In this document: piece by piece, positions 1 to 7,980 of the stretch
Numbering within the stretch: position 1 is the stretch's first letter
Layout of the letters: the number at the start of each line of letters is the position of its first letter
Assembly (NCBI GenBank): GCA_019694575.1
Contig: JAIBBR010000004.1
Location: 18,901 to 82,900, forward strand
Reading direction: 5' to 3'
DNA length: 64,000 nucleotides
Source: Myxococcaceae bacterium
GTDB taxonomy: Bacteria > Myxococcota > Myxococcia > Myxococcales > Myxococcaceae
Position numbers and translations under genes: made by a program
Notes under the pieces: generated by a model
The model's database searches: none
Seen by the model: the letters and a program-made list of their open reading frames with translations, nothing else
What the model was told of the DNA's origin: nothing

Positions 1-473
1 GGTGCGTATTTGTGGCGCAGCGCCTTGAGCACGTTGTCGGGCACCATGCCTTCGACGTTGCCTCCGAACGAGGCGACTTCACGCACCAATTGCGACGAGA
101 TGAAGAAGTAGTCTTCGCCAGTCATCATGAACATGGTCTCAATGTCGGGAGCGAGCTTGCGGTTCATGTTGGCGAGCTGAAATTCGTATTCGAAGTCGCT
201 CACGGCGCGCAGGCCGCGCAAAATCACGCCGACGCGGCGCTTTTGGGCGTAGTCCACCAGCAACCCCTGAAAGTCGTCGACTTCGACGCGAGAGTCATCG
301 CAGGCTTGGCGAATTTGCGCCCGGCGTTCTTCGACGGTGAAGAACGGCGTCTTCTTGGGGTTGGTGGCAATGGCGACGATCACTTTGTCGAAGATCGCCA
401 GACCGCGCTGAATCAGCGACAGGTGGCCATTGGTGAGCGGGTCAAACGAACCGGGGTAAATCGCGGCGGGCAT
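1..473 (-). CDS. coaD: Phosphopantetheine adenylyltransferase, 3' end outside window
   Basis: This gene makes dephospho-CoA from 4'-phosphopantetheine and ATP in the cytoplasm, the fourth step of CoA synthesis. Translation from the ATG at 473 gives the family N-terminus with [10 protein letters not shown] at residues 8-17, where T-x-G-H is the nucleotidyl-transferase motif. A late ISSQLVRE motif matches the family's ISSxxVR signature. About 157 residues are visible against a usual 160-170, so only a few C-terminal residues are missing. It follows rsmD on the same strand after a 35-base gap, the common rsmD-coaD pairing. The gene is certain; the end cannot be seen. Confidence 0.95.
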   Translation of the reverse strand, partial: MPAAIYPGSFDPLTNGHLSLIQRGLAIFDKVIVAIATNPKKTPFFTVEERRAQIRQACDDSRVEVDDFQGLLVDYAQKRRVGVILRGLRAVSDFEYEFQLANMNRKLAPDIETMFMMTGEDYFFISSQLVREVASFGGNVEGMVPDNVLKALRHKYA

Positions 474-508
474 GTCGGGTGGACAATGCGAGCCACCATT
501 GCCTTTAG

Positions 509-1096
509 TCAACCTGAGATTTTCACCCGATTGCTGCTCGACACTTCACTCTGAAAGAACGACACCATTGTTTCTCCGAAACGTCGCTGATCTATTCGCG
601 ACAACGTGGCGATCTGCGTGGGCAGAACCTCATGCTTGCTGTGCTCAACGCAAACCCTTGCCTGTGGCGTCAACAGCGCGAGCGCGCACAGCGTTGTCAC
701 GACCGCGGTTCCCGCTTCGTCGGCATACGGAGGATCAATGAACACCAAATCGAACGAACGGTGTGAAAGGCTCAGGCGCGACATCGCTTTCTCGACCGGC
801 CCCGCGACAATTTCGACTTGGGTCGCAAAACCCAGCGCCTGTGTGTTGTCTCGACACAAGTCGAGCGCCTCACGATCGCGATCGACCAACACCGCGCTCA
901 CCGCGCCGCGAGAGATCGCTTCGAGACCCAGCGCCCCAGTACCGGCATAGAGATCAAGCACCACCAAACCGTCGCATGATTGGCCCAAAATATTGAAGAT
1001 CGACTCGCGCACCCGATCGGCCGTGGGTCGAATGCGCTGCGCATTCTTGGGAGCCAACAAAATGCGGCCTTTGGCAGTGCCAGCAACGATTCGCAT
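509..1096 (-). CDS. rsmD: 16S rRNA (guanine966-N2)-methyltransferase RsmD
   Basis: RsmD methylates G966 of 16S rRNA in the assembling 30S subunit using S-adenosylmethionine. The 195-residue protein starts [11 protein letters not shown], the typical RsmD opening. It has the SAM-binding [13 protein letters not shown] segment near residues 48-60 and the catalytic DPPY motif (FIDPPYA) near residues 120-126. Length is normal for the family. It is the first gene of a rsmD-coaD pair and is divergent from the sigma-54 activator at 1237. The 140 bases between the two divergent starts hold no further gene that I can see. Confidence 0.95.
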   Translation of the reverse strand: MRIVAGTAKGRILLAPKNAQRIRPTADRVRESIFNILGQSCDGLVVLDLYAGTGALGLEAISRGAVSAVLVDRDREALDLCRDNTQALGFATQVEIVAGPVEKAMSRLSLSHRSFDLVFIDPPYADEAGTAVVTTLCALALLTPQARVCVEHSKHEVLPTQIATLSRIDQRRFGETMVSFFQSEVSSSNRVKISG

Positions 1097-1236
1097 GGCC
1101 TTACCAAGCCCCTATCGCGCATACGTGGGAGTCCACACCACCTTTCGGTCGATGTAGGCGCGCCAATTTTGAACTCCGACGGCTGGTTTCAGGACAACCC
1201 TGCACTCTCAGTGTCCGTTTTTCAGTCGTTCTGTTA

Positions 1237-2856
1237 TTGGACAATTTCATGGATTTCGACCGGTATCAGAACCTTCATACCATCGTGATGTTGCGCGACG
1301 TGATTCGCAAATGGTGGCGCACCGAGCTATCGGTGGCCGACAAAACGGGCGCAGTGATCGATTGGTCGAAGGGTAACATCAACCCGCCTCCGAACGACTT
1401 CTGCCGGTTGTCGCTGTTTTCGAAAGAAGGCTTTCGCAGGTGTACCCAGTCGGTTCGGGTGCTGCACGAGAAGTTCAAAGAGATGCGCAAGTTGAGGCGC
1501 AGCCAATTTCACGACTGTCACTTGGGGTTCACCATTGTCGGCGCGCCGCTGTACATCAACGGCGAGTACGAAGGCATGCTCTTCGTCGAGGGGTTTGCCC
1601 GGCAAGAGGTCAGCCCCCGCGAGGCCGAAACGCTCAAATCGAAAATTCGCGAGTTGAACAATGGGGCCACCGATCTCGAGCGCGCGGTTGAGCGCATTCC
1701 GCTCATGAGCGTGACCGAGGTCGAAAAGATTTCTGACCTGCTTGAATTTGGCGTCAACGAGATCGCCAATTACGAAAATGAAATGCAAAAGCGCGACGAG
1801 ACAATTCAGACGCTCTCGTCAGAGCTGACTGATCGCTACAAATTTGAAAACATCGTCGGCAAGTCAGGGCCGATGATCGAAGTCTTCAAGCTGCTCGAGA
1901 AGGTTTGCAACTCTGACTCGACGGTGTTGATCAACGGCGAATCAGGCACCGGCAAAGAATTGGTGGCGCGGGCGATTCACTACAATGGGCCACGCAAAGA
2001 CAAACCGTTCGTGGTGCAGAACTGCTCGGCGTTCAACGACAACCTGCTCGAGAGTGCGCTGTTCGGGCACGTGAAGGGTTCATTCACCGGCGCCTTGCGT
2101 GACAAGCCCGGCCTCTTCGAAACGGCCGACGAAGGCACGTTTTTCTTAGATGAAGTGGGTGACATGTCGCCGTCTCTTCAGGTGAAGCTGCTGCGCGTGT
2201 TGCAAGAAGGCACGTTCATGCCGGTGGGCGGCAACACCGCTCGCGAAGTGAACGTGCGGGTGATCGCCGCGACCCATAAAGATTTGGGCGACATGGTGAA
2301 GCGCGGAGAATTTCGCGAAGATCTTTATTACCGAATCAATGTGATTCGCATTCAGGTGCCGCCGTTGCGTGAGCGGCGCGACGACTTGCCAATTTTGATG
2401 GACCATTTCTTTCGCAAGCACCGCCGCGAGGGGCAAAGGGCGCGCGGGTTGTCTGCCGACGCCATGGCGCTGTTGCAGGCCTACCGCTGGCCCGGCAACA
2501 TTCGCGAGCTAGAAAATGAGATCGAACGTTTGCTGGTACTGGGCGGTGATCAAGACGTGATCGGCCTCGACTTGATTTCGAGCCGTATTCGCGACGCGGC
2601 GGCCCAAGTGCCCGACCCCGCCGCGGCGCCCGGCGTGGTGACGCAGGCGTCGTTCACCTTGAATGGGCGCCTCAACGACGCGGTCGAGTCGTTGGAACGT
2701 GAAATGATTGCGCAAGGTCTAATTCGCACCCGACACAACAAGAGCCGTCTTTCCCGCGAGCTCGGCATTAGCCGTTCGAATTTGATTTTGAAGATCGCCA
2801 AGTACGCGCTGGAAACACCCAACGCGCACGACGATCTCGAGGAGTCATCTGTCTGA
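1237..2856 (+). CDS. Sigma-54-dependent activator with N-terminal PocR-type sensor domain
   Basis: This is an enhancer-binding protein that would activate RNA polymerase-sigma54. Residues about 15-165 resemble the PocR ligand-binding domain, with C56, C69 and C94 in the usual spacing. The AAA+ domain (about 200-440) has Walker A GESGTGKE (234-241), the sigma-54 contact loop GSFTGA (281-286; the consensus is GAFTGA) and Walker B FFLDEVGD (302-309). A Fis-type helix-turn-helix lies at about 504-522. There is no receiver domain, so the input is probably a small ligand or metal rather than phosphorylation (inference). The frame opens with TTG at 1237, but ATG at 1249 is equally possible. The stop overlaps the next gene's CTG start, suggesting a coupled function. 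Confidence 0.9.
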   Translation: MDNFMDFDRYQNLHTIVMLRDVIRKWWRTELSVADKTGAVIDWSKGNINPPPNDFCRLSLFSKEGFRRCTQSVRVLHEKFKEMRKLRRSQFHDCHLGFTIVGAPLYINGEYEGMLFVEGFARQEVSPREAETLKSKIRELNNGATDLERAVERIPLMSVTEVEKISDLLEFGVNEIANYENEMQKRDETIQTLSSELTDRYKFENIVGKSGPMIEVFKLLEKVCNSDSTVLINGESGTGKELVARAIHYNGPRKDKPFVVQNCSAFNDNLLESALFGHVKGSFTGALRDKPGLFETADEGTFFLDEVGDMSPSLQVKLLRVLQEGTFMPVGGNTAREVNVRVIAATHKDLGDMVKRGEFREDLYYRINVIRIQVPPLRERRDDLPILMDHFFRKHRREGQRARGLSADAMALLQAYRWPGNIRELENEIERLLVLGGDQDVIGLDLISSRIRDAAAQVPDPAAAPGVVTQASFTLNGRLNDAVESLEREMIAQGLIRTRHNKSRLSRELGISRSNLILKIAKYALETPNAHDDLEESSV

Positions 2857-3728
2857 GCTCGTTCTTTCAGCAAGATTATTTTCGCACCGATGACGGCGCC
2901 TCACTCTTCTATGAATTACATGGAGAAGGCTCGAGCGGTGCGGTGCTTTGCGACGGCTTGGGCTGCGACGGCTTCGCCTGGCGTTATCTATTGCCGATGT
3001 TGAAGACGAACCGGCGGGTGTTGCGGTGGCATTACCGCGGCCACGGGCAGTCGGGGGTGCCGCCAGACGACAACCGCATCGGCGTGCCGTACAGCTGTGC
3101 CGATTTGCTCTCGTTGATGGACCGCGCCGAGTTGCCCAAAGCGGTGTTGTTCGGCCACTCGATGGGTACGCAAGTCGCGTTGGAATTTCACCGGCTTTAC
3201 CCACAGCGTGTGGCAGGGCTGGTGCTGTTGTGCGGGTCTTTCGGCACGCCGCTCGACACTTGGCACGATCACTCGATGATGCGGCTGGTTTTTCCCTATT
3301 TGAAGCGCATGGTGGAGCGTTTTCCCAGCCAGGTGCGGGCTGTCACGTCGCGGGCGATGCTGACCGAGATCGCGTACCAGTTGGCCGTGCGCACCGAGTT
3401 GAACCCCGACCTCATTTCACGCGAAGACTTCACCCCCTACATGCATCACCTTTCGCGCATGCACCCGCTCTATTTCATTCGCACGCTCGACTCGCTCAAA
3501 GATCACTCCGCGTGGGACCACCTGCCCCAAGTCAACGTGCCGACGCTGGTGGTAGGCGGCGAAATCGACCGGTTTACGCCGGTTTGGCTGGCTCAACGCA
3601 TGGCCGAGCACATTCCCGGGGCTGAATTTCTCTTTGTCCCGGGGGGGAGCCACACGGCCCTGTTGGAGCGGCCCGGCATGGTGAACCACGCGGTCGACCG
3701 TTTCTTGAGACAGCGCATCGACAGGTAA
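2853..3728 (+). CDS. Alpha/beta hydrolase, probable CTG start coupled to upstream activator
   Basis: This is a 291-residue cytoplasmic alpha/beta hydrolase of unknown substrate. It shows the nucleophile elbow GHSMG, an acid residue in GGEIDRFTP and a catalytic histidine in GGSHTALLE. In-frame homologous-looking sequence (FRTDDGASLFYELHGEG) runs upstream of the first GTG at 2943, so that GTG is not the start. No ATG, GTG or TTG exists between it and the previous stop. A CTG at 2853 overlaps the activator's TGA as CTGA and is preceded by GAGGAG at 2838-2843, nine bases away. I therefore place the start there. Translational coupling links it to the PocR/sigma-54 regulator. Confidence 0.85.
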   Translation: MSSFFQQDYFRTDDGASLFYELHGEGSSGAVLCDGLGCDGFAWRYLLPMLKTNRRVLRWHYRGHGQSGVPPDDNRIGVPYSCADLLSLMDRAELPKAVLFGHSMGTQVALEFHRLYPQRVAGLVLLCGSFGTPLDTWHDHSMMRLVFPYLKRMVERFPSQVRAVTSRAMLTEIAYQLAVRTELNPDLISREDFTPYMHHLSRMHPLYFIRTLDSLKDHSAWDHLPQVNVPTLVVGGEIDRFTPVWLAQRMAEHIPGAEFLFVPGGSHTALLERPGMVNHAVDRFLRQRIDR

Positions 3729-3769
3729 TAGGTAAAACGGGCACTTTACGCTACAAGCCCGCGCCTTCG

Positions 3770-5614
3770 ATGATCTCCCGAGAAAACATTCGCAACATTG
3801 CCATCGTCGCCCACGTCGACCACGGAAAAACAACCCTGGTCGATCACCTCTTGCGTCAGGCCGGTACCTGGCGATCGAACGAAGTCGTCGCCGAACGGGT
3901 GATGGACTCAAACGATTTGGAGCGTGAGAAGGGCATCACCATTCTCGCCAAGAACACGGCGATTACCTACCAAGGTCACCACATCAACATCATCGACACG
4001 CCGGGTCACTCCGACTTCGGTGGCGAGGTGGAACGCGGTCTACGCCTCGTCGATGGCGTGCTGCTGTTGGTCGACGCAGCCGAGGGCCCCCTGCCGCAGA
4101 CGCGTTTCGTGCTCAGCAAGGCGTTGGCGCTGGGTCTGAAGACAGTTTTGGTGATCAACAAGATCGACCGTTCTGACGCGCGAGCGAAAGAAGTGCTCGA
4201 CCTCGTTTATTCGCTCTACATCGACCTGGGCGCTGACGATGAGCAACTGAATTTTCCCGTGGTGTACTGCGTGGCACGGCAGGGCCAAGCGTCGCTCAAG
4301 CTCGAAGAGCCCGGCACCACGCTGCAACCGCTCTTCGACGCGATCTTGTCGCACTTGCCCGCGCCGCCTGCTCCGGTAGAAGGTGAACCGACGCAACTGC
4401 TGATCTGCAACCTCGACTACGACGACTACGTCGGCCGTTTGGGTATTGGCCGGCTGAGCTCGGGACGGTTGGCTCCGAACATGCCGGTGGCAGTGGTGCG
4501 CGAAGGCGGCAAGGTCGAGCAGGGAAAAATCGTCAAGCTGTACGGCTTCTCGGGTTTGAAGCGCGTAGAGATCGCCGACGCCGGGCCAGGCGAAATCATC
4601 AGCGTCGCCGGCATCGAGAACCTGTCGATTGGCGATACGATTTCTGAGGTCGAGCGCCCCAAAGCGCTGCCTCGCATCACCGTCGATGAGCCGACGATGA
4701 TGATGATCTTTCGCGTCAATGATGGCCCGTTGGCCGGCCGCGAAGGCAAGTACGTCACCTCGCGCAACCTGCGTGAGCGGCTGTACCGTGAGTCGTACCG
4801 TAACGTGTCGATTCGGGTCGAAGACACCGAGACTCCCGACGCTTTTCGGGTGGTAGGCCGTGGCGAATTGCAGCTGGCGGTGATCATCGAGACGATGCGC
4901 CGTGAAGGTTATGAGCTGACGGCGTCGAACCCTGAGCCAATCACCAAAGACGTCGACGGTGTAAAGCACGAACCGATGGAGCTGATGTTCTGCGACGTGC
5001 CGGAAACCGCGGTGGGTGTGGTGACGGAACGACTGGGGCCCCGTAAGGGCCGCATGGTGGACATGGCGTCGCTCGGTTCAGGCCGTACCCGCTTGCAATA
5101 CCGCATTCCCGCGCGTGGGTTGGTCGGTTTTCGCAGCGAGTTTCTCACCATCACCAAGGGTGAAGGCATCATGTCTAGCCAGTTTGACGGGTATGAGCCG
5201 TGGTTCGGCTACATTCCCCGCCGATCAAACGGCGCGATCATTTCTGACCGCATGGGCGACACGGTGCCGTACGCGTTGTTTTCGATTCAAGAACGCGGCG
5301 CGCTCTTCGTGGGTGCGGGAGTGCAGGTTTATGAGGGCATGATCATCGGCGAGAACGCGCACCCCAGCGATCTCGACGTCAATGCCTGCCGCGAGAAGAA
5401 GCTGACCAACATTCGCGCCGCTGGCCGTGACGAGAACGTGATTCTCACTCCCCCCCGTGAGATGGGCTTAGAGAAAGCCCTTGAATGGATTGCGCACGAC
5501 GAGTTACTCGAGGTGACGCCCAAATCAATTCGCTTGCGGAAAAAGATGCTCGACTTCAACGCCCGCTACCGGGCTGATCGCGACCGCAAACGCGAAATGC
5601 GAGACGAGCAGTAA
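3770..5614 (+). CDS. typA: Ribosome-associated translational GTPase TypA/BipA
   Basis: TypA/BipA is an EF-G-like GTPase that binds the ribosome and helps 50S assembly and stress adaptation. The 614-residue length is typical. The G1 P-loop AHVDHGKTT lies at about residues 14-22, G3 [14 protein letters not shown] follows, and G4 is NKIDR. The C-terminal region has the family's [16 protein letters not shown] and [12 protein letters not shown] stretches. The ATG at 3770 begins [19 protein letters not shown], the standard N-terminus. It stands 41 bases after the hydrolase and could be on the same transcript or independent. No oddities are visible. Confidence 0.97.
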   Translation: MISRENIRNIAIVAHVDHGKTTLVDHLLRQAGTWRSNEVVAERVMDSNDLEREKGITILAKNTAITYQGHHINIIDTPGHSDFGGEVERGLRLVDGVLLLVDAAEGPLPQTRFVLSKALALGLKTVLVINKIDRSDARAKEVLDLVYSLYIDLGADDEQLNFPVVYCVARQGQASLKLEEPGTTLQPLFDAILSHLPAPPAPVEGEPTQLLICNLDYDDYVGRLGIGRLSSGRLAPNMPVAVVREGGKVEQGKIVKLYGFSGLKRVEIADAGPGEIISVAGIENLSIGDTISEVERPKALPRITVDEPTMMMIFRVNDGPLAGREGKYVTSRNLRERLYRESYRNVSIRVEDTETPDAFRVVGRGELQLAVIIETMRREGYELTASNPEPITKDVDGVKHEPMELMFCDVPETAVGVVTERLGPRKGRMVDMASLGSGRTRLQYRIPARGLVGFRSEFLTITKGEGIMSSQFDGYEPWFGYIPRRSNGAIISDRMGDTVPYALFSIQERGALFVGAGVQVYEGMIIGENAHPSDLDVNACREKKLTNIRAAGRDENVILTPPREMGLEKALEWIAHDELLEVTPKSIRLRKKMLDFNARYRADRDRKREMRDEQ

Positions 5615-5690
5615 ACGCATTCGCTTAGAAGAAAGGCGATTCTGAATTCGCAACACTGGGCCAGCTCGTGCTTAAGCCCATGATTTCCCT

Positions 5691-5751
5691 CGGCTGAGCG
5701 GCTGAGCGGCTGAGCGGCTGAGCGGCTGAGCGGCTGAGCGGCTCAAACGTG
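5691..5751. repeat. Octamer tandem repeat (CGGCTGAG)
   Basis: Seven perfect head-to-tail copies of CGGCTGAG occupy 5691-5746, followed by a partial CGGCT to 5751. The array lies in the 164-base convergent spacer between typA (plus) and a hydrolase gene (minus), so it is non-coding. The unit is 8 bases and therefore not codon-phased. It is a simple-sequence microsatellite prone to slippage, and no function can be read from it. Confidence 0.95.
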
Positions 5752-5778
5752 CACTGTGACCCAGGCAAGGAGATCGCG

Positions 5779-6714
5779 CTAGTTTTTTTCTGCTTGCCGC
5801 GCAATCCAATCGACAATTTGTGTGAAGCGTTCTGGCGTCATTTCATGGCTCCCGCCGTCTCGAAGATGGACGAACGCGACCGACTCGCCCCGCGCTTCAT
5901 ACGCACCACGGGCACGTTGCTCAATGTCGTCTGCGTCAGCTGAATACGGGTCATTCGTGGCCGAGAGCAAAAGCAGCGGCCGAGGCGCGGTGGCGCGAAT
6001 CAGGTCTTCAATGTCCCAGTGAGAAGCAAAGCCGGGCAAGATCTCGGACATCTCGATGCCTGTTCCGGCCGCGAGTTTGTGCCGGTAGCTGCACGCAGCG
6101 CCACTTGCGCAAGCGAACTGAACCCGTTGGTCCACCGCCGCGTGAAAAAGCGCGGTGTTGCCGCCCATCGAATGTCCCAACGTGCCAATGGGTCGGCCCG
6201 CCAACTCAGCACGCTCAGAGAGAAGCGTGAGCGCAGCCGCCGCGTCAACCAATACACAGCGCATGAGCGTGTCGCCTTGCACAAGGCGGTGCGCCATGGC
6301 GTTGAAATGGTTCAGCCAGTCGGTATTGCCCGAACCGCGCTCAATACCGCGCACATGCGCTCGCCGGTCTTCAAAGCCGATCGCATCGGGAGCCAGCACC
6401 ACCCAACCTCGTCGCGCCAACACCGGCCCGAACGCCTGTAAAGGGTTGCCCACGAGCCCAGCGACTTCACTTTTTCCCCAATGCCATTCACTGGCGTGCT
6501 GGTGCTGTATGAGCACGCCCCCGACAACCGGGTGAACAGCGGGTACCAGCATCAGCGCGGGAATGGGTTGGGCGCCTTCGGCCGCGAAATCGAGCCGTAT
6601 TTCCTCGTAGCCCTCACGTGGCGTGCGCGTTCGCTCTCTCGATGAAACCCGCGCGGGAGGCGCTCCAAAGCCGAGAAAACGAGCCAGGTCTGCCCGCAGT
6701 TCGTCTTCAGACAT
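5779..6714 (-). CDS. Alpha/beta hydrolase (dienelactone hydrolase-like/prolyl oligopeptidase-like)
   Basis: This 311-residue cytoplasmic hydrolase has no signal peptide. The nucleophile motif is GHSMGGN near residue 195. The acid residue sits in SATNDPYSADA and the histidine in GGSHEMTPE, giving a Ser-Asp-His triad in the expected order. The N-terminal half carries an oxyanion-side segment (GGVLIQHQHASEWHWGKSE) resembling the larger dienelactone-hydrolase/acetyl-xylan-esterase group. The substrate cannot be deduced. It is the last gene of the gcvT-gcvH-gcvP-kinase run, 15 bases after the kinase stop, so probably cotranscribed. Confidence 0.85.
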   Translation of the reverse strand: MSEDELRADLARFLGFGAPPARVSSRERTRTPREGYEEIRLDFAAEGAQPIPALMLVPAVHPVVGGVLIQHQHASEWHWGKSEVAGLVGNPLQAFGPVLARRGWVVLAPDAIGFEDRRAHVRGIERGSGNTDWLNHFNAMAHRLVQGDTLMRCVLVDAAAALTLLSERAELAGRPIGTLGHSMGGNTALFHAAVDQRVQFACASGAACSYRHKLAAGTGIEMSEILPGFASHWDIEDLIRATAPRPLLLLSATNDPYSADADDIEQRARGAYEARGESVAFVHLRDGGSHEMTPERFTQIVDWIARQAEKN

Positions 6715-6729
6715 GTCTGCTCCTTACGA

Positions 6730-7980
6730 TCAGCGGTACTTGAGCCAGCCCCCCAGCACTTCACGCATCAACGCATTGACAGTGATGCCGTGGCGCCGCG
6801 CAATCTGAGAGAGCTGCTCGTAGTCGGCTCCCTCCATTTGGAGCGACACCACTTTGTCGTCACCTCGTGGCCGCTGCGCTGACGTGCGTTGGCTGACGTT
6901 GTCAGGGTGCACGTCGGCTGCGGCCGAAATCACCTCGTCTGGCTCGACAATCTCTTCTGGACCCACCGCCGGCGTGCGGTTCGCGAGGCGCGCTTTTTCC
7001 TCCTCCAACTCGTCGTTGAAGAGCTGCTTGAGGAAGTTCGACAGGTGAATGTTGGACGGCGTGAATTCGTATTGCGACAAAAACTGGTCCAAGTCGTACT
7101 GCATGTCCCACGCGGTTTGGTACCGCTTCTCGCGGTCTTTCTCGAGCGCCTTCATCAAGATCGCTTCGACCGCTTCGGGAATGTCGGCCTTGAAATACGA
7201 AGGCGCGTAGATTTTGCCCTCGGTGATCGACTTTAAAATCGCCACCTCAGAATCACCCGTGAAGAGCTTGAAGCCCGTTAGCCACTCGTAGAGCACCACA
7301 CCAAGCGAAAAGAGATCGCTGCGGCAGTCGAGCGACTTGCCCATGCACTGCTCAGGGCTCATGTACGAGAGCTTGCCTTTGATTTCACCCGCACGTGTTT
7401 GCTCGATTTGATTGGCCGCTTTGGCGATACCGAAATCGAGCACTTTCACCGTGCCGTCGAACGACACGAAAATGTTCTCAGGCGTTACGTCGCGGTGAAC
7501 GATGTTCAGCGGGCTGCCGTACAGGTCTACCTTCTGGTGCGCGTAGTACAACCCTTCACACACCGAGCTGGCAATTTTCAGCGCGTACACCATGGGAAAT
7601 GGAATTCCCAAAGTGTCGGCCTTGGGAATGATTCGGCGCATGTCGCGACCGAAGATGTATTCCATGGCGATGAAGTACGACTCGCCGATTTTTCCCAAGT
7701 CGTAGATCTGCACGATGTTGGGGTGGTTCAACTGTGCCGCGAGCTTGGCCTCATTCAAGAACATTTTGACGAAGCTGGCTTGCTTCGACAGATGCGGCCG
7801 AATGCGCTTGATGACGATTGTCTTCTCGAAGCCTTCGAGACCGGCCTGCCGGGCAAGAAAAATTTCTGCCATGCCGCCGACGGCAATGCGATCGATCAGC
7901 GTGTACTTACCGAACCGCGTCGACGCTTTGGGTTTTTCACCCGACACGCTGCGTTTCTTCTCAGGAATGGCGCCACTCAC
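6730..7980 (-). CDS. Ser/Thr protein kinase with C-terminal ribbon-helix-helix-like domain
   Basis: This is a Hanks-type kinase of 416 residues with no membrane segment. Its Gly-loop region [18 protein letters not shown] covers about 24-41. The ATP lysine is in VIKRI (K58), the catalytic loop HRDVTPENI is at 162-170, DFG is at 182-184 and SPE at 208-210. After a linker, the final 40 residues (376-416) read as strand-helix-turn-helix, starting VVSLQM and containing [16 protein letters not shown]. That resembles Arc/CopG-type DNA-binding folds. The GTG start at 7980 overlaps the gcvP stop (GTGA), so translation is coupled. The same frame extends upstream to 8130 inside gcvP, which I reject as antistructural overlap. 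The RHH call is by eye. Confidence 0.88.
   Translation of the reverse strand: MSGAIPEKKRSVSGEKPKASTRFGKYTLIDRIAVGGMAEIFLARQAGLEGFEKTIVIKRIRPHLSKQASFVKMFLNEAKLAAQLNHPNIVQIYDLGKIGESYFIAMEYIFGRDMRRIIPKADTLGIPFPMVYALKIASSVCEGLYYAHQKVDLYGSPLNIVHRDVTPENIFVSFDGTVKVLDFGIAKAANQIEQTRAGEIKGKLSYMSPEQCMGKSLDCRSDLFSLGVVLYEWLTGFKLFTGDSEVAILKSITEGKIYAPSYFKADIPEAVEAILMKALEKDREKRYQTAWDMQYDLDQFLSQYEFTPSNIHLSNFLKQLFNDELEEEKARLANRTPAVGPEEIVEPDEVISAAADVHPDNVSQRTSAQRPRGDDKVVSLQMEGADYEQLSQIARRHGITVNALMREVLGGWLKYR

Noticed and set aside
2943..2945. GTG at 2943 as hydrolase start
   Set aside because: Conserved-looking hydrolase N-terminal sequence continues upstream in frame, and a strong ribosome site lies before the CTG at 2853.
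5691..5751. Octamer array as a CRISPR or protein repeat
   Set aside because: Units are 8 bases with no spacers and no cas genes nearby; the region is not coding.
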